DNA from: JABMQB01 sp963677475
GTDB lineage: Bacteria; Bacteroidota; Bacteroidia; Bacteroidales; Prolixibacteraceae
Length of the DNA stretch: 64,000 bases
Assembly: GCA_963677475.2 (NCBI GenBank)
Contig: CAXXQD010000006.1
Coordinates: forward strand, 62,001 to 126,000
Direction: 5' to 3'
Below, one piece after another: positions 1 to 8,376 of this stretch. A program made the position numbers and the translations under genes. The notes under the pieces are model-generated. The model made no database searches, was not told the DNA's origin, and saw nothing but the letters and a program-made list of their open reading frames with translations. Every line of letters begins with the position of its first letter. The first letter of the stretch is position 1.

Positions 1-966
1 GATAACAGTATTGGCTGCAAGCCATTTAAGAAAACCATTGATGTTAAGAACATTTTCCAGACTGCTTTTCCATGCTTCCGTATTGCTTGTTCGTTCATCA
101 TCGTTTATGATATCATACAAAGATTGTACATCGGAATAATCGTTCAATTCTTCGTTCGTTTTTTTCTGCATTTCATACGAATTATAGGCTCCGTATGCAA
201 ATGTTGCAGCATTTCCATCTGGTTTATATAAATTTCCGGAATATTCATCAAACTGGCTTTCAAGAACGGTGTCATCTACTTCTTCAACCAATGCATAAAC
301 ACCATAATATTGCGGACCGCTTCCATTATTGATGTAAACCACGCAGAATGCAGTTTGCGATGCAACCAAACCAAATTCCCTGAATAAATCGGCACCAATT
401 TTCTCACGCATTAATGACGCATCATCGTAGTTGTTATTGAGGTTCAGTTGCTTAAAACCATAAAATCGCTGGTTTTCAAGGTCGGGATAATCCTCTTCAA
501 ATTCATCGAAATCGAGTTTAAATGAAAATTTGCTGTTGCCTGAGTTATAGGTAGAACGTAAACTTGAATTTCCTTTGTAACGAATACCTACATGGTACCA
601 TTCTTTGTTATTAAAAATTAAAGAACATTCGACCCAAACGGGTGTATAATCAGAGGAAGATGCTTCACCAGGGCGTCCGCCACTATTTCTAATGTTTGAC
701 GAAAGGTCGTTCTGCATGGTGTTCCAATTTGTACTACTGATTTCAATATCGAAACGCAATACTTCGGTTTGATTGAAAACCACGGCATAATCTGGATCGG
801 ACAAATCGCTGTGCGTGTCATCTGTCCAGTCGGGATAGGTTGTTAAATCTACAATTTCATCATCAGTGGCAGTTGGACCATCGGTTTCTTCAATTAATTC
901 AACTTTGCGGCAGGCAATCGACGATAGTAGTATTGCCAGGATAATTATAAATCCACATTTTATCAT
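1..966 (-). CDS. CotH kinase family lipoprotein (C-terminus beyond the window)
   Basis: This gene runs off the left edge in frame, so 322 codons are visible and the C-terminus is missing. The N-terminus is a lipoprotein signal with lipobox SIAC about 19 residues in. The motifs RYKGNSSLR and GVYALVEEVD are typical of the CotH family, which in Bacillus spore coats is an atypical protein kinase that phosphorylates coat proteins. The start ATG lies 4 bases after the stop of the upstream barrel gene, so this is the fourth gene of a tight operon (VTC, DUF4956, DUF2490, CotH). By inference it is an envelope-anchored kinase or CotH-like structural protein. The catalytic region may lie partly outside the window, so activity cannot be judged. 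Confidence 0.85.
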   Translation of the reverse strand, partial: MIKCGFIIILAILLSSIACRKVELIEETDGPTATDDEIVDLTTYPDWTDDTHSDLSDPDYAVVFNQTEVLRFDIEISSTNWNTMQNDLSSNIRNSGGRPGEASSSDYTPVWVECSLIFNNKEWYHVGIRYKGNSSLRSTYNSGNSKFSFKLDFDEFEEDYPDLENQRFYGFKQLNLNNNYDDASLMREKIGADLFREFGLVASQTAFCVVYINNGSGPQYYGVYALVEEVDDTVLESQFDEYSGNLYKPDGNAATFAYGAYNSYEMQKKTNEELNDYSDVQSLYDIINDDERTSNTEAWKSSLENVLNINGFLKWLAANTVI

Positions 967-970
967 ATTC

Positions 971-1621
971 TTAAAATTTGATTTTGTAGCCCACACAAAA
1001 AATGTGTCTGTTTTTATATTCATTCAGGTAATGGTCAAGTTTATAACTTAACCCTAAGTAGTTCTTTTTAAATAGCTTGTAATCAAAACCAAGGGAGTAA
1101 CGCATTTTATATAAATCGCCATCCGAAAGCTGTTGAAATGCTTCTGCTTCGATACATGGGTTTATTTTGAAATTCGGGATATCGTACTCCAGAGAAGTTT
1201 TATATCGAAGGTAGTCTTCATTCGTTGCATCATCATCGGCATAATTGCTGTATCGTATCCTTAGTTCTGGTTCGAAACGACCGAATTGTTTTTTTGCCTT
1301 CACACTTGCGTCATACCGGTGAAAATATTCAGTGTCTTTATTATCCCTGGGATTGCCAATAAAACGATAAGATGCACTTAGCGAAATGAGCTTTATAGGT
1401 TTATATTCGGCTTCCGTTTCTATTAAGTATTTGTCCAAAGAAAATTGTTCATCAAGCCGTAACTCAGGGGTCAGACTTAGGCTTAGCTTTTTCAACGGTT
1501 TGTATGCCATTGAAAACGAAGTCCTGGTTTGGTATAGGTTTTCGACATCCTGAGCAATTGTTTTTGCAAGCGGGAACAGAAAGCCAATACCAATAATAAT
1601 ATAGATTTTTAACTTATGCAT
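971..1621 (-). CDS. DUF2490-type outer-membrane beta-barrel protein
   Basis: The 216-residue product has a signal peptide ending near the AQ at residues 23-24. It then has a run of alternating short hydrophobic/polar strands (for example LSLSLTPELRLDE and YKTSLEYDIPNFKINPCIEAEAF) and ends in an aromatic residue (KIKF), as expected for an outer-membrane barrel. The pattern matches the DUF2490 family, whose function is unknown. It is the third gene of the VTC-DUF4956-barrel-CotH operon, 12 bases after DUF4956 and 4 bases before CotH. The context suggests it is the outer-membrane part of an envelope system; its cargo or ligand is unknown. Confidence 0.75.
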   Translation of the reverse strand: MHKLKIYIIIGIGFLFPLAKTIAQDVENLYQTRTSFSMAYKPLKKLSLSLTPELRLDEQFSLDKYLIETEAEYKPIKLISLSASYRFIGNPRDNKDTEYFHRYDASVKAKKQFGRFEPELRIRYSNYADDDATNEDYLRYKTSLEYDIPNFKINPCIEAEAFQQLSDGDLYKMRYSLGFDYKLFKKNYLGLSYKLDHYLNEYKNRHIFCVGYKIKF

Positions 1622-1633
1622 AATTATAATAAC

Positions 1634-2329
1634 TTATTGATTAACATTTCCATTTCCATTAAAATAGAGCGTTATCTCTGCAATGTCTTTTAGGAAATCG
1701 ATCTTGTTTATTTGATATCTTTTAATGTCAATTCCGGTTCGCTCCTTTAGGTCGGTAAGCAGAATTTCATCGTTATCAATATGGATATTTTCGATTTTTT
1801 CGTAAATCAGTTTGATTGATTGTTCCTGCTTTAGCATTAAGCGTTTCTCAAGAAACCATAAACCAGCAATAATTGCGGCATTGGTAACTACCAATTCCGA
1901 ATAGCTCACTTTTTTATTCGAAAGTGCATTGATAACAGATATACCTATTACAACAAATAAATAGGTCATTTCTTTGATTGGTATGGTATCCGTTCGGTAC
2001 CGAATAATTCCAAAAATAGCGAAGAGGCCAAGCGCAAACCCCAGTTCAAGTTTTACATTATTCAGCAAAAAGCTTAAAAGGAAGACGATTACACCAATGG
2101 CTAAATAGCTGAAATAAAAATCTTTTCGACGGCTGTTTTTTGCATACATAAAATGCACGACAGTAAAAATCAAAAAAGTATTTAGCAGTAGACGGATTAA
2201 AAGTTCAGATAAATCTGCAACATTAATAATTTTAATTCCCAGAAAACGAATGTTTTCCTCCCAAGAGTTAAGCTCAACGTTTGTTAATGTTGAGTCGATT
2301 GTTTCCAGTACCGATGTTATAAGTGTCAT
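1634..2329 (-). CDS. DUF4956 multi-pass membrane protein
   Basis: This 231-residue inner-membrane protein has about four or five hydrophobic segments between residues 40 and 160, followed by a soluble C-terminal domain of roughly 65 residues. The segment around FAIFGIIRYRTDTIPIKEM is the signature of DUF4956, a family of unknown function frequently found beside VTC-domain proteins. It starts 5 bases after the VTC gene, consistent with a functional pair: the VTC protein would be the cytosolic polymerase and DUF4956 a membrane partner or channel. That role is inferred from gene order. The C-terminal domain is predicted to be cytoplasmic. Confidence 0.82.
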   Translation of the reverse strand: MTLITSVLETIDSTLTNVELNSWEENIRFLGIKIINVADLSELLIRLLLNTFLIFTVVHFMYAKNSRRKDFYFSYLAIGVIVFLLSFLLNNVKLELGFALGLFAIFGIIRYRTDTIPIKEMTYLFVVIGISVINALSNKKVSYSELVVTNAAIIAGLWFLEKRLMLKQEQSIKLIYEKIENIHIDNDEILLTDLKERTGIDIKRYQINKIDFLKDIAEITLYFNGNGNVNQ

Positions 2330-2334
2330 GTTTT

Positions 2335-3108
2335 CTAATTGTTATATAAATTTATTTGGCTTTGAATTGTTTTTTCCAGTTCCCTTATTTTACATTTGAA
2401 CCTGTTTCGTTTGAGGGTGTTATCGGTTAAGCTTCGTCCAACACAGTACTTACTAAATCCTGAGGATTTAACCCTCAAATCCCTAAGGGTTTGGGCTAGT
2501 GGCGAACGTTCTGATTTTCCGTCGGCTTTTATTTCTACAATGACTAAATTATTGAGCGACAAATTTTTGCGTGTAGTTTCGTATCTGAGGTCAATGTCGA
2601 TAGTACAACGTTCTTTAAAATTTTTATTGACCAGGGTTAATCGGCTAAAATTATTCACCAGCGAAGGTTGCAGTTCATCACATCCGAATGGTGTAATACT
2701 GTTTAAAAAGTCTTTTTCTTTTGTGGTAAAGAGTAAATTATCGAGATCGGACTTTATGCGCGTTTTAATGGTGCGTCCTTTGTTGTTTTTTAGTTTAACT
2801 TCCAGAAAACTAATTCCCGATCCTACATAACTTCTTTTGCGGACTTTATACCGATTTAACTTTCCGTTGTGGTGTGCGGTAAACATCCTGTCATTGGAAG
2901 TATCAAAATAAACCGTTGAATATGGCATTTTACTTTTGCCATCAATGGTAAGTAAAAAATAATCCTTCCTGATCCTATCCAATACCTCCTGAAGTTTGCA
3001 TATATGAAACCAGTACTTAGTATCCGTACGGTTCATAAGTTTAACTTTTTCTATTTCCTTAAGAAAGATTGGATGGAAAAAATTCGTTTCTAGCTTTCTC
3101 TTTTCCAT
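2335..3108 (-). CDS. VTC-domain (polyphosphate polymerase-like) protein
   Basis: The 257-residue soluble protein matches the VTC domain of the triphosphate tunnel metalloenzyme fold, which in yeast Vtc4 makes polyphosphate from ATP. Visible signatures are RTDTKYWF near the N-terminus, STVYFDT, the basic strand KVRKRSY, the acidic/basic strand FLEVKLKNNKGRTIKTR and a late EIKADG strand with SGFSKY. These provide the alternating Arg/Lys and Glu residues of the tunnel. It has no signal peptide and is presumably cytosolic. It is the first gene of a four-gene operon with DUF4956, a beta-barrel and a CotH protein. Polyphosphate synthesis is the family expectation but is not proven for bacterial members. 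Confidence 0.82.
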   Translation of the reverse strand: MEKRKLETNFFHPIFLKEIEKVKLMNRTDTKYWFHICKLQEVLDRIRKDYFLLTIDGKSKMPYSTVYFDTSNDRMFTAHHNGKLNRYKVRKRSYVGSGISFLEVKLKNNKGRTIKTRIKSDLDNLLFTTKEKDFLNSITPFGCDELQPSLVNNFSRLTLVNKNFKERCTIDIDLRYETTRKNLSLNNLVIVEIKADGKSERSPLAQTLRDLRVKSSGFSKYCVGRSLTDNTLKRNRFKCKIRELEKTIQSQINLYNN

Positions 3109-3245
3109 GCCCCGAATCTATGGAGCATAAGTTTACTATTAAAAAGAAATCAACGGATTGGCATAATAATTCAACGAAAGCCGATATCTTCTAAATTTTA
3201 GGGAGACCATGTTAAAAGGATTCGAATCGTGTTTGATATTTTTTG

Positions 3246-4205
3246 TTACATGCTTATAACAATTTTCCCTTTAGCATGTCCATTCCCCAGATAATGAAAT
3301 GCATCAGGTGCTTCTTTTAGGGTAAAGGTTTTATCGATGAATGGCTTTGTTTTTTTATCCTTTATGTACTTAAGGATTAGGTCCATTCCAAGATTTGGTT
3401 TTGCTGCGAAAAGGCCCATTTTCTTTTTATTCAAAAGTGAAATAAATGATCCGATAATCAGGGTCTGAAAAACGTGTGGAACCGATCCGCCAACCATCAG
3501 GTATTTGCCCCCTTTTTTGAGAGACCTGCTATAATCCATGATAGTATGGGAAGCCACAAAATCAAGTATGAAGTCGTATTGATTGCCATTTTTTGTAAAA
3601 TCCTGCTGTACATAGTCAATCACCTGGTCGGCTCCGATAGACTGCATAAAATCCAGCTTACGTTCGTTGTCAACCCCGGTTACGTGTGCCCCTAAAAGTT
3701 TGGCAATTTGTATGGAAAAAGAACCAGCTCCGCCACCTGCACCATTAATTAAAACCTTTTGCCCGGATTGAACTTGAGCAATGTTTTGCAAAGCGTGCAA
3801 GGCAATACAAGCAGCTTGGGGAATGGCAGCAGCTTGTTCAAAAGTGAGAAAATCAGGTTTTAATTGCAGCATGTTTTCAGGTACACAAACATATTCAGCC
3901 AGGCCACCCCAACGTTCAAAAATATCGCCAAATACTGCATCGGCGGGTTGGAATCTTTTTGCTTCTATTCCGCATGCCTCAACAATTCCAGCAATATCGG
4001 AACCCAGGATTGTGTTTTTTGGTTTTCGTAATCCCCACATTCGCGTGTAAACCGGCTTTCCGGTTAAAAATTCATAATCGGATGAATTTAAGGAGGTGGC
4101 TTTTATTCTAACCAAAACTTCTGTGTCTTTCGGAACAGGTTTTTCAAGGTCTTTTAGCTGCAGGACTTCAGGTGAGCCGTATTCAGAATAAATTATTGCT
4201 TTCAT
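3246..4205 (-). CDS. NAD(P)-dependent quinone oxidoreductase-like dehydrogenase (MDR superfamily)
   Basis: The 319-residue protein has the two-domain medium-chain dehydrogenase layout: an N-terminal GroES-like fold with GSDIAG near residue 65, and a Rossmann domain with the loop NGAGGGAGSF near residue 155 followed by AKLLGAHVTGV. The structural-zinc cysteine cluster of alcohol dehydrogenases is absent, so the zinc-independent quinone oxidoreductase branch fits best. The substrate is unknown. It is a single gene 40 bases downstream of the end region of the acyltransferase gene, and 137 bases separate it from the VTC operon downstream. It is probably unrelated to its neighbours. Confidence 0.85.
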   Translation of the reverse strand: MKAIIYSEYGSPEVLQLKDLEKPVPKDTEVLVRIKATSLNSSDYEFLTGKPVYTRMWGLRKPKNTILGSDIAGIVEACGIEAKRFQPADAVFGDIFERWGGLAEYVCVPENMLQLKPDFLTFEQAAAIPQAACIALHALQNIAQVQSGQKVLINGAGGGAGSFSIQIAKLLGAHVTGVDNERKLDFMQSIGADQVIDYVQQDFTKNGNQYDFILDFVASHTIMDYSRSLKKGGKYLMVGGSVPHVFQTLIIGSFISLLNKKKMGLFAAKPNLGMDLILKYIKDKKTKPFIDKTFTLKEAPDAFHYLGNGHAKGKIVISM

Positions 4206-4261
4206 GGCTTTGTTGAGATTCGATCGTTTAACTGATTAATTACGTTGATGCAAATTTACAT

Positions 4262-5977
4262 CTATTGTAACATCAATGCAATTTTTGGGCGCTCTGATTT
4301 AATACGTTCGTAGTCTAATTTTAGCCCAAGTGGACCGAGCAATGAAGCAAAGTAGTCGTACACACCTTTAACTGCATCGAATGGTATGCTAACAGCATCA
4401 ATTGGTAATGAGCCTGAATTGTTTTTAAGGTTTTTATTGGCTCCATTTGCCAATAAACTTTCAACGATTTCCGGATGGCAAAAGAAGGCTGCCGAATGTA
4501 AAGCTGTTGATCCTTCATTGTTTTGGCAGTTAAGATCTGCACCTGCCTCAATAAGTAAAACAGCTATTTCAGTTTTTCCAAAAACACAGGCTGTTATTAA
4601 CGGACTTGAACCACCCACAGCATCTTTAAGGTTCAAATCGGCACCGATTTCAATGTATTCTTTAACCAAATCAATATCGTTCATTAGAACGGCTTTGTGA
4701 ATATCTATTTTCCCGCTTTTTATGTAATTAACTTCAGATGTGGCAGCCGGATTTTGGTTATTTGCAGCATTGCCCTTATTTAAATTAATTGAAACTCCTG
4801 TGATTAGAATTACTAGAATGCTTATTGCTATTGTTTTCATATTGATAGTTTTTTGAATGGATTTTTGATACGTATAAATAATCATGTTTGTAATGATAAA
4901 TGTACTTATAGTGAGGATGATAAATTTTACGAATGCAGGCAGATCAACGTGTAAAAGTATCATTGCCAATATACCAATTACAATGGTGTGAAAAATGTAA
5001 ACTGCATAGGAACTTTTGTTTAGTTGTTTCATTAATGTATTGGTTTTGTTCAGGTTAAACCTAAATGAATATAGCAATATATACAGAAAACCAAACATCG
5101 TTAAGAGGGTAGAAGCATAGTAAAAAATACGGTCAACGAATTCAGAAATAAAGTAGAAGTTTCTGGATGGATCGATTAGGTTAAAGAAGAAATTAAGTGC
5201 GACTGCTGTAAATATTCCCATAGAAATTGTTAGTAGAACGTTGGCAATAACATATTCTTTTTTGTTTTTATTGGCAGAATCAAATACCTTGTTTTTATTG
5301 CAGAGTGAACCCAATAAAAAAGCGAGGAAATATACGATCAATCGTTCTCGTTGAAAGTGGAATATGCCAGACTCTGCCCATCCTTTTAAATTGAATTCCG
5401 AAATAAACATACTATATACTAATCCAAGAACAAAACTAAGGATAACAGCTTTTTTAACCGAGATATTGATAGAAAGAAGGTTGATTTTTGATAAGGCTAA
5501 ATAGCCCAGTTGAAAAGTAAACAATATCGGAAGGAACCATAACCAGTTTTGGTCTGGATTATTGGCATAAAAACCCAGGTTGCTTCCAGCCCTTTCAAAG
5601 AAGTATAAATAGGAAAACCATTCTTGTTGGGGCAATCCCCTTGAAAATAGAAAAATTGCTTTGTATACCGGGATGAGTGTAAAAACTGCAATAAACCAAG
5701 GAACCATTATCCGCTTAAATTTGGATACCACAAATTCCATTGGGCTTTTACTCTTTAGCGAAAAGCGGATGAAATATCCGGAAATAAAAAATATACAAAA
5801 CATAACAAATACATCGAGGTACATACGAATTAACCCAATAGAGTGGTTTTTGACTGGGTCAACTACAATCCAAACATTTTCAAGTACGGATTCGTATACC
5901 AGTCCTGAGTGAAGTACCACAACCAGGAAAATTAAAAAGGTTCTTAAATTGTCGAGAAAATAAATTCGTGCTTTCAT
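4262..5977 (-). CDS. Acyltransferase-3 family membrane protein fused to C-terminal ankyrin repeats
   Basis: The 571-residue product has two parts. Residues 1 to about 370 are an acyltransferase-3-like integral membrane domain with about ten hydrophobic helices. It begins with DNLRTFLIFLVVVLHSG, which contains the catalytic-type His of this family. Residues about 415-530 are three to four ankyrin repeats with the typical GADLN and LLIEAGA motifs. The junction contains a Met at residue 380 followed by a stretch that reads like a stand-alone signal peptide (MKTIAISILVILITG). This suggests an acyltransferase gene and a secreted ankyrin gene became joined in frame. It is divergent from an AraC-type regulator at 6231 that may control it. 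The acyl acceptor is unknown. Confidence 0.8.
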   Translation of the reverse strand: MKARIYFLDNLRTFLIFLVVVLHSGLVYESVLENVWIVVDPVKNHSIGLIRMYLDVFVMFCIFFISGYFIRFSLKSKSPMEFVVSKFKRIMVPWFIAVFTLIPVYKAIFLFSRGLPQQEWFSYLYFFERAGSNLGFYANNPDQNWLWFLPILFTFQLGYLALSKINLLSINISVKKAVILSFVLGLVYSMFISEFNLKGWAESGIFHFQRERLIVYFLAFLLGSLCNKNKVFDSANKNKKEYVIANVLLTISMGIFTAVALNFFFNLIDPSRNFYFISEFVDRIFYYASTLLTMFGFLYILLYSFRFNLNKTNTLMKQLNKSSYAVYIFHTIVIGILAMILLHVDLPAFVKFIILTISTFIITNMIIYTYQKSIQKTINMKTIAISILVILITGVSINLNKGNAANNQNPAATSEVNYIKSGKIDIHKAVLMNDIDLVKEYIEIGADLNLKDAVGGSSPLITACVFGKTEIAVLLIEAGADLNCQNNEGSTALHSAAFFCHPEIVESLLANGANKNLKNNSGSLPIDAVSIPFDAVKGVYDYFASLLGPLGLKLDYERIKSERPKIALMLQ

Positions 5978-6103
5978 CTGTTTAATTTTTTTTGATTTTT
6001 ATTATGGTTTTAGTTTTAAAATTTTCGATGGTGTAAAGTTCTATGAAAGCCTGATGCACACCAATCAAAAAAAAGCCAAGGTTTATCAAGTTTGTAGAGT
6101 GGG

Positions 6104-6139
6104 TATAAATTATGATGCAGGTATATAAATTATGGCGCA
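6104..6139. promoter_or_regulatory. Direct repeat of a 16-bp element, candidate regulator binding site
   Basis: Two copies of a 16-base element (consensus TATAAATTATGRYGCA) lie at 6104-6119 and 6124-6139 and match at 14 of 16 positions. Their 20-base period, about two helical turns, is the arrangement AraC-type regulators usually bind. They lie in the divergent intergenic region between the acyltransferase/ankyrin gene and the AraC-type regulator gene, 92 bases before the regulator's start. A function as an operator is inference. Confidence 0.4.
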
Positions 6140-6230
6140 AAGTGGCTTTTAATGCTTAAAATTTATGGTCTAAAACATTATTCGTATCTTTTCTGAAAAT
6201 TTCAAAAACAACGACTTAATAAATCGTAAA

Positions 6231-8351
6231 ATGCCAGCAATTCGCGCATCGGAACAAGCATTTTTAGATGAAATCACCCAACATGTTTTGGATAATATTT
6301 CCAACGAACAATTTGGGGTTTCAGAGCTTGCGGCGAAGTCGGGTATGAGCCGTTCAAATTTGCTTCGCAAAGTAAAAAAACTGACTGATTTATCCGTCAG
6401 TCAGTTTATCCGTGATGTACGTTTACGGGAAGCAATGAAACTGTTAAAGGAAGGTTCTTTTTCGGTTTCGGAAGTTGCCTACAAAGTTGGTTTTAGCAGT
6501 GTTTCCTATTTTATCAAATGTTTTGGCGATGTGTATGGCTATCCTCCCGGTGAAGTTGGTAAAGGAACAGACCGTGATTTGGAGGTCGAAGATAACACTG
6601 AAAAAGAAGATGTTGCTAAGGAAAATGAAGGCGGGAATTCTCACAAAAAAAGAAAACCCATTATTTGGTCTGTATTTTTGCTTGCATTATTTTTCGTTGT
6701 TTACCTGATTTTTATTAAAGATATTTTTCATATTTCGTCCCAGGTTTTTCCATCGTCAAGGCAAAGTTTTGAAAATAAGTCGATTGCGGTGCTTCCTTTT
6801 ATAAACGACAGCAACGACTCAACCAATGTTTATGTGATTAATGGATTGATGGAGGCTATCCTCACCAATCTTCAGGGAATTGAAAACCTTCGGGTTATCA
6901 GCCGTACTTCAGCGGAGAAATACCGGAATAGTAAAAAATCGATTCCTGAAATATCAAAAGAGCTAAATGCCAATTATTTTATCGAGGGCAGCGGACAAAA
7001 AATAGGGGATAAAATTTTAGTACATATCCAGTTGATTGAAAGTTCGAGCGACAAGCATTTATGGGCTGAACAATTCAAACGCGACACAGAGGATATTTTT
7101 AGTTTGCAGTTAGAAATAGCAAAAAAAATAACCGATAAAATACAGGTGATTGTTACACCCGAAGAAGAAAGCAGGATGAAAAAGTTGCCGACCCAAAACC
7201 TGGCTGCTTACGATTATTTCATGCAAGGACTTAATCTATTGCATAATCCGGATGATAATAACCTTGCAGCTTCTATTCCGTTTTTTAAACAAGCCATTCG
7301 TGAAGATAATGCTTATGCCCGTGCCTATGCGGGAATTGCTATGGCATATTATCTTTTGGATCGATACAGGACGGAAAAACAGTTTGCCGATTCAATTAAT
7401 TATTATGCCGATAAGGCTTTGTTTTACGATGCTGAACTGCCGCAAAGCTTAATTGCAAAAGGTTTATATTACATGGGCAATGCGGAATTTGATCTAGCAG
7501 TTTCATATTTCGAAAAAACATTGGATGTGAGCCCGAACAACGATTTGGCATATTTATTTCTGATAGAGCTTTATGCCAATCATTTTCCAAATACCGAAAA
7601 ATACCTTAAATATGCACTCAAAGGGCAACAATTGGATATTGAAGCTTATGATTCAATAACAACAAGTTATGGGCTTTTGCACCTAAGCAATGCTTTTATA
7701 CAATCGGGGTTTATTGATGAAGCAGCGTTTTATATTGATAAGTCACTTTCATATTTTCCAGGCAATTTATATTCACAGTACGTAAAAGCTTATATTGAAT
7801 ACGCTCAAAACGAAAACCTTCACCAATTAAAAGACAAATTGTTGCTTACACTAAGTAAAGATTCAAACCGCCTGGATATTTTGCAGGAAGTTGGCAAAGC
7901 ATATTATTATTTGGGCGAATACGAACAATCCTTAAAGTATTATGAAAAGTTTACTCGATTAAAAGAGCTGTACCAATTGGAAATTTTCAGGACGGAAAAC
8001 GCCAAAGTAGCGCTGGTTTACGATAAAATGGGAAGGCGTGAAAAGGCAGATAAGTATTTTAAGGAATACCTGGCTTTCGTGGAAAAAGACCAGAGTATTT
8101 ATAAGCATTTTAGCATGTCGGCATATTATAGTTACAAAGGTGAAATTAAATTGGCACTTGAGCAACTGAAATTATTTAGCCAGGAGGCTAATTACCATTA
8201 CTGGACCATTTTGTTTTCGCCCATCGATCCACTATTAAAAAACGCCTTTGAAAATCCGGAATATAAAAGAGTATTTAAAGAAATTGAACAAAATTTCTGG
8301 AAATACCACAAGCAACTTCGTACTTCCCTTGACAAGCAGGGGTTGCTGTAG
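6231..8351 (+). CDS. Membrane-anchored AraC-type regulator with TolB/FlgO-like and TPR sensor region
   Basis: The 706-residue protein starts with an AraC-type double helix-turn-helix domain (residues about 10-110; FGVSELAAKSGMSRSNLLRKV and SVSEVAYKVGFSSVSYFIKCF). A charged linker and one hydrophobic segment (about 144-163) follow. Residues about 184-300 (SIAVLPFINDSND, then NYFIEGSGQKIGDKI) resemble the FlgO/TolB-like domain often fused to adenylate-cyclase-type regulators. The rest (about 330-690) is a string of TPR-like helices. The layout is CadC-like: a cytoplasmic DNA-binding head, one membrane span and a periplasmic sensor. The gene is divergent from the acyltransferase/ankyrin gene, its most likely target. 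The ligand is unknown. Confidence 0.8.
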   Translation: MPAIRASEQAFLDEITQHVLDNISNEQFGVSELAAKSGMSRSNLLRKVKKLTDLSVSQFIRDVRLREAMKLLKEGSFSVSEVAYKVGFSSVSYFIKCFGDVYGYPPGEVGKGTDRDLEVEDNTEKEDVAKENEGGNSHKKRKPIIWSVFLLALFFVVYLIFIKDIFHISSQVFPSSRQSFENKSIAVLPFINDSNDSTNVYVINGLMEAILTNLQGIENLRVISRTSAEKYRNSKKSIPEISKELNANYFIEGSGQKIGDKILVHIQLIESSSDKHLWAEQFKRDTEDIFSLQLEIAKKITDKIQVIVTPEEESRMKKLPTQNLAAYDYFMQGLNLLHNPDDNNLAASIPFFKQAIREDNAYARAYAGIAMAYYLLDRYRTEKQFADSINYYADKALFYDAELPQSLIAKGLYYMGNAEFDLAVSYFEKTLDVSPNNDLAYLFLIELYANHFPNTEKYLKYALKGQQLDIEAYDSITTSYGLLHLSNAFIQSGFIDEAAFYIDKSLSYFPGNLYSQYVKAYIEYAQNENLHQLKDKLLLTLSKDSNRLDILQEVGKAYYYLGEYEQSLKYYEKFTRLKELYQLEIFRTENAKVALVYDKMGRREKADKYFKEYLAFVEKDQSIYKHFSMSAYYSYKGEIKLALEQLKLFSQEANYHYWTILFSPIDPLLKNAFENPEYKRVFKEIEQNFWKYHKQLRTSLDKQGLL

Positions 8352-8376
8352 GTATTCAAAAAGGTAATTCAATTTA

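Noticed and set aside
6185..6192. TATCTTTT as a promoter box before the AraC-type regulator
   Set aside because: It fits TAnnTTTG at seven of eight positions only and has no -33 partner, so I did not annotate it.
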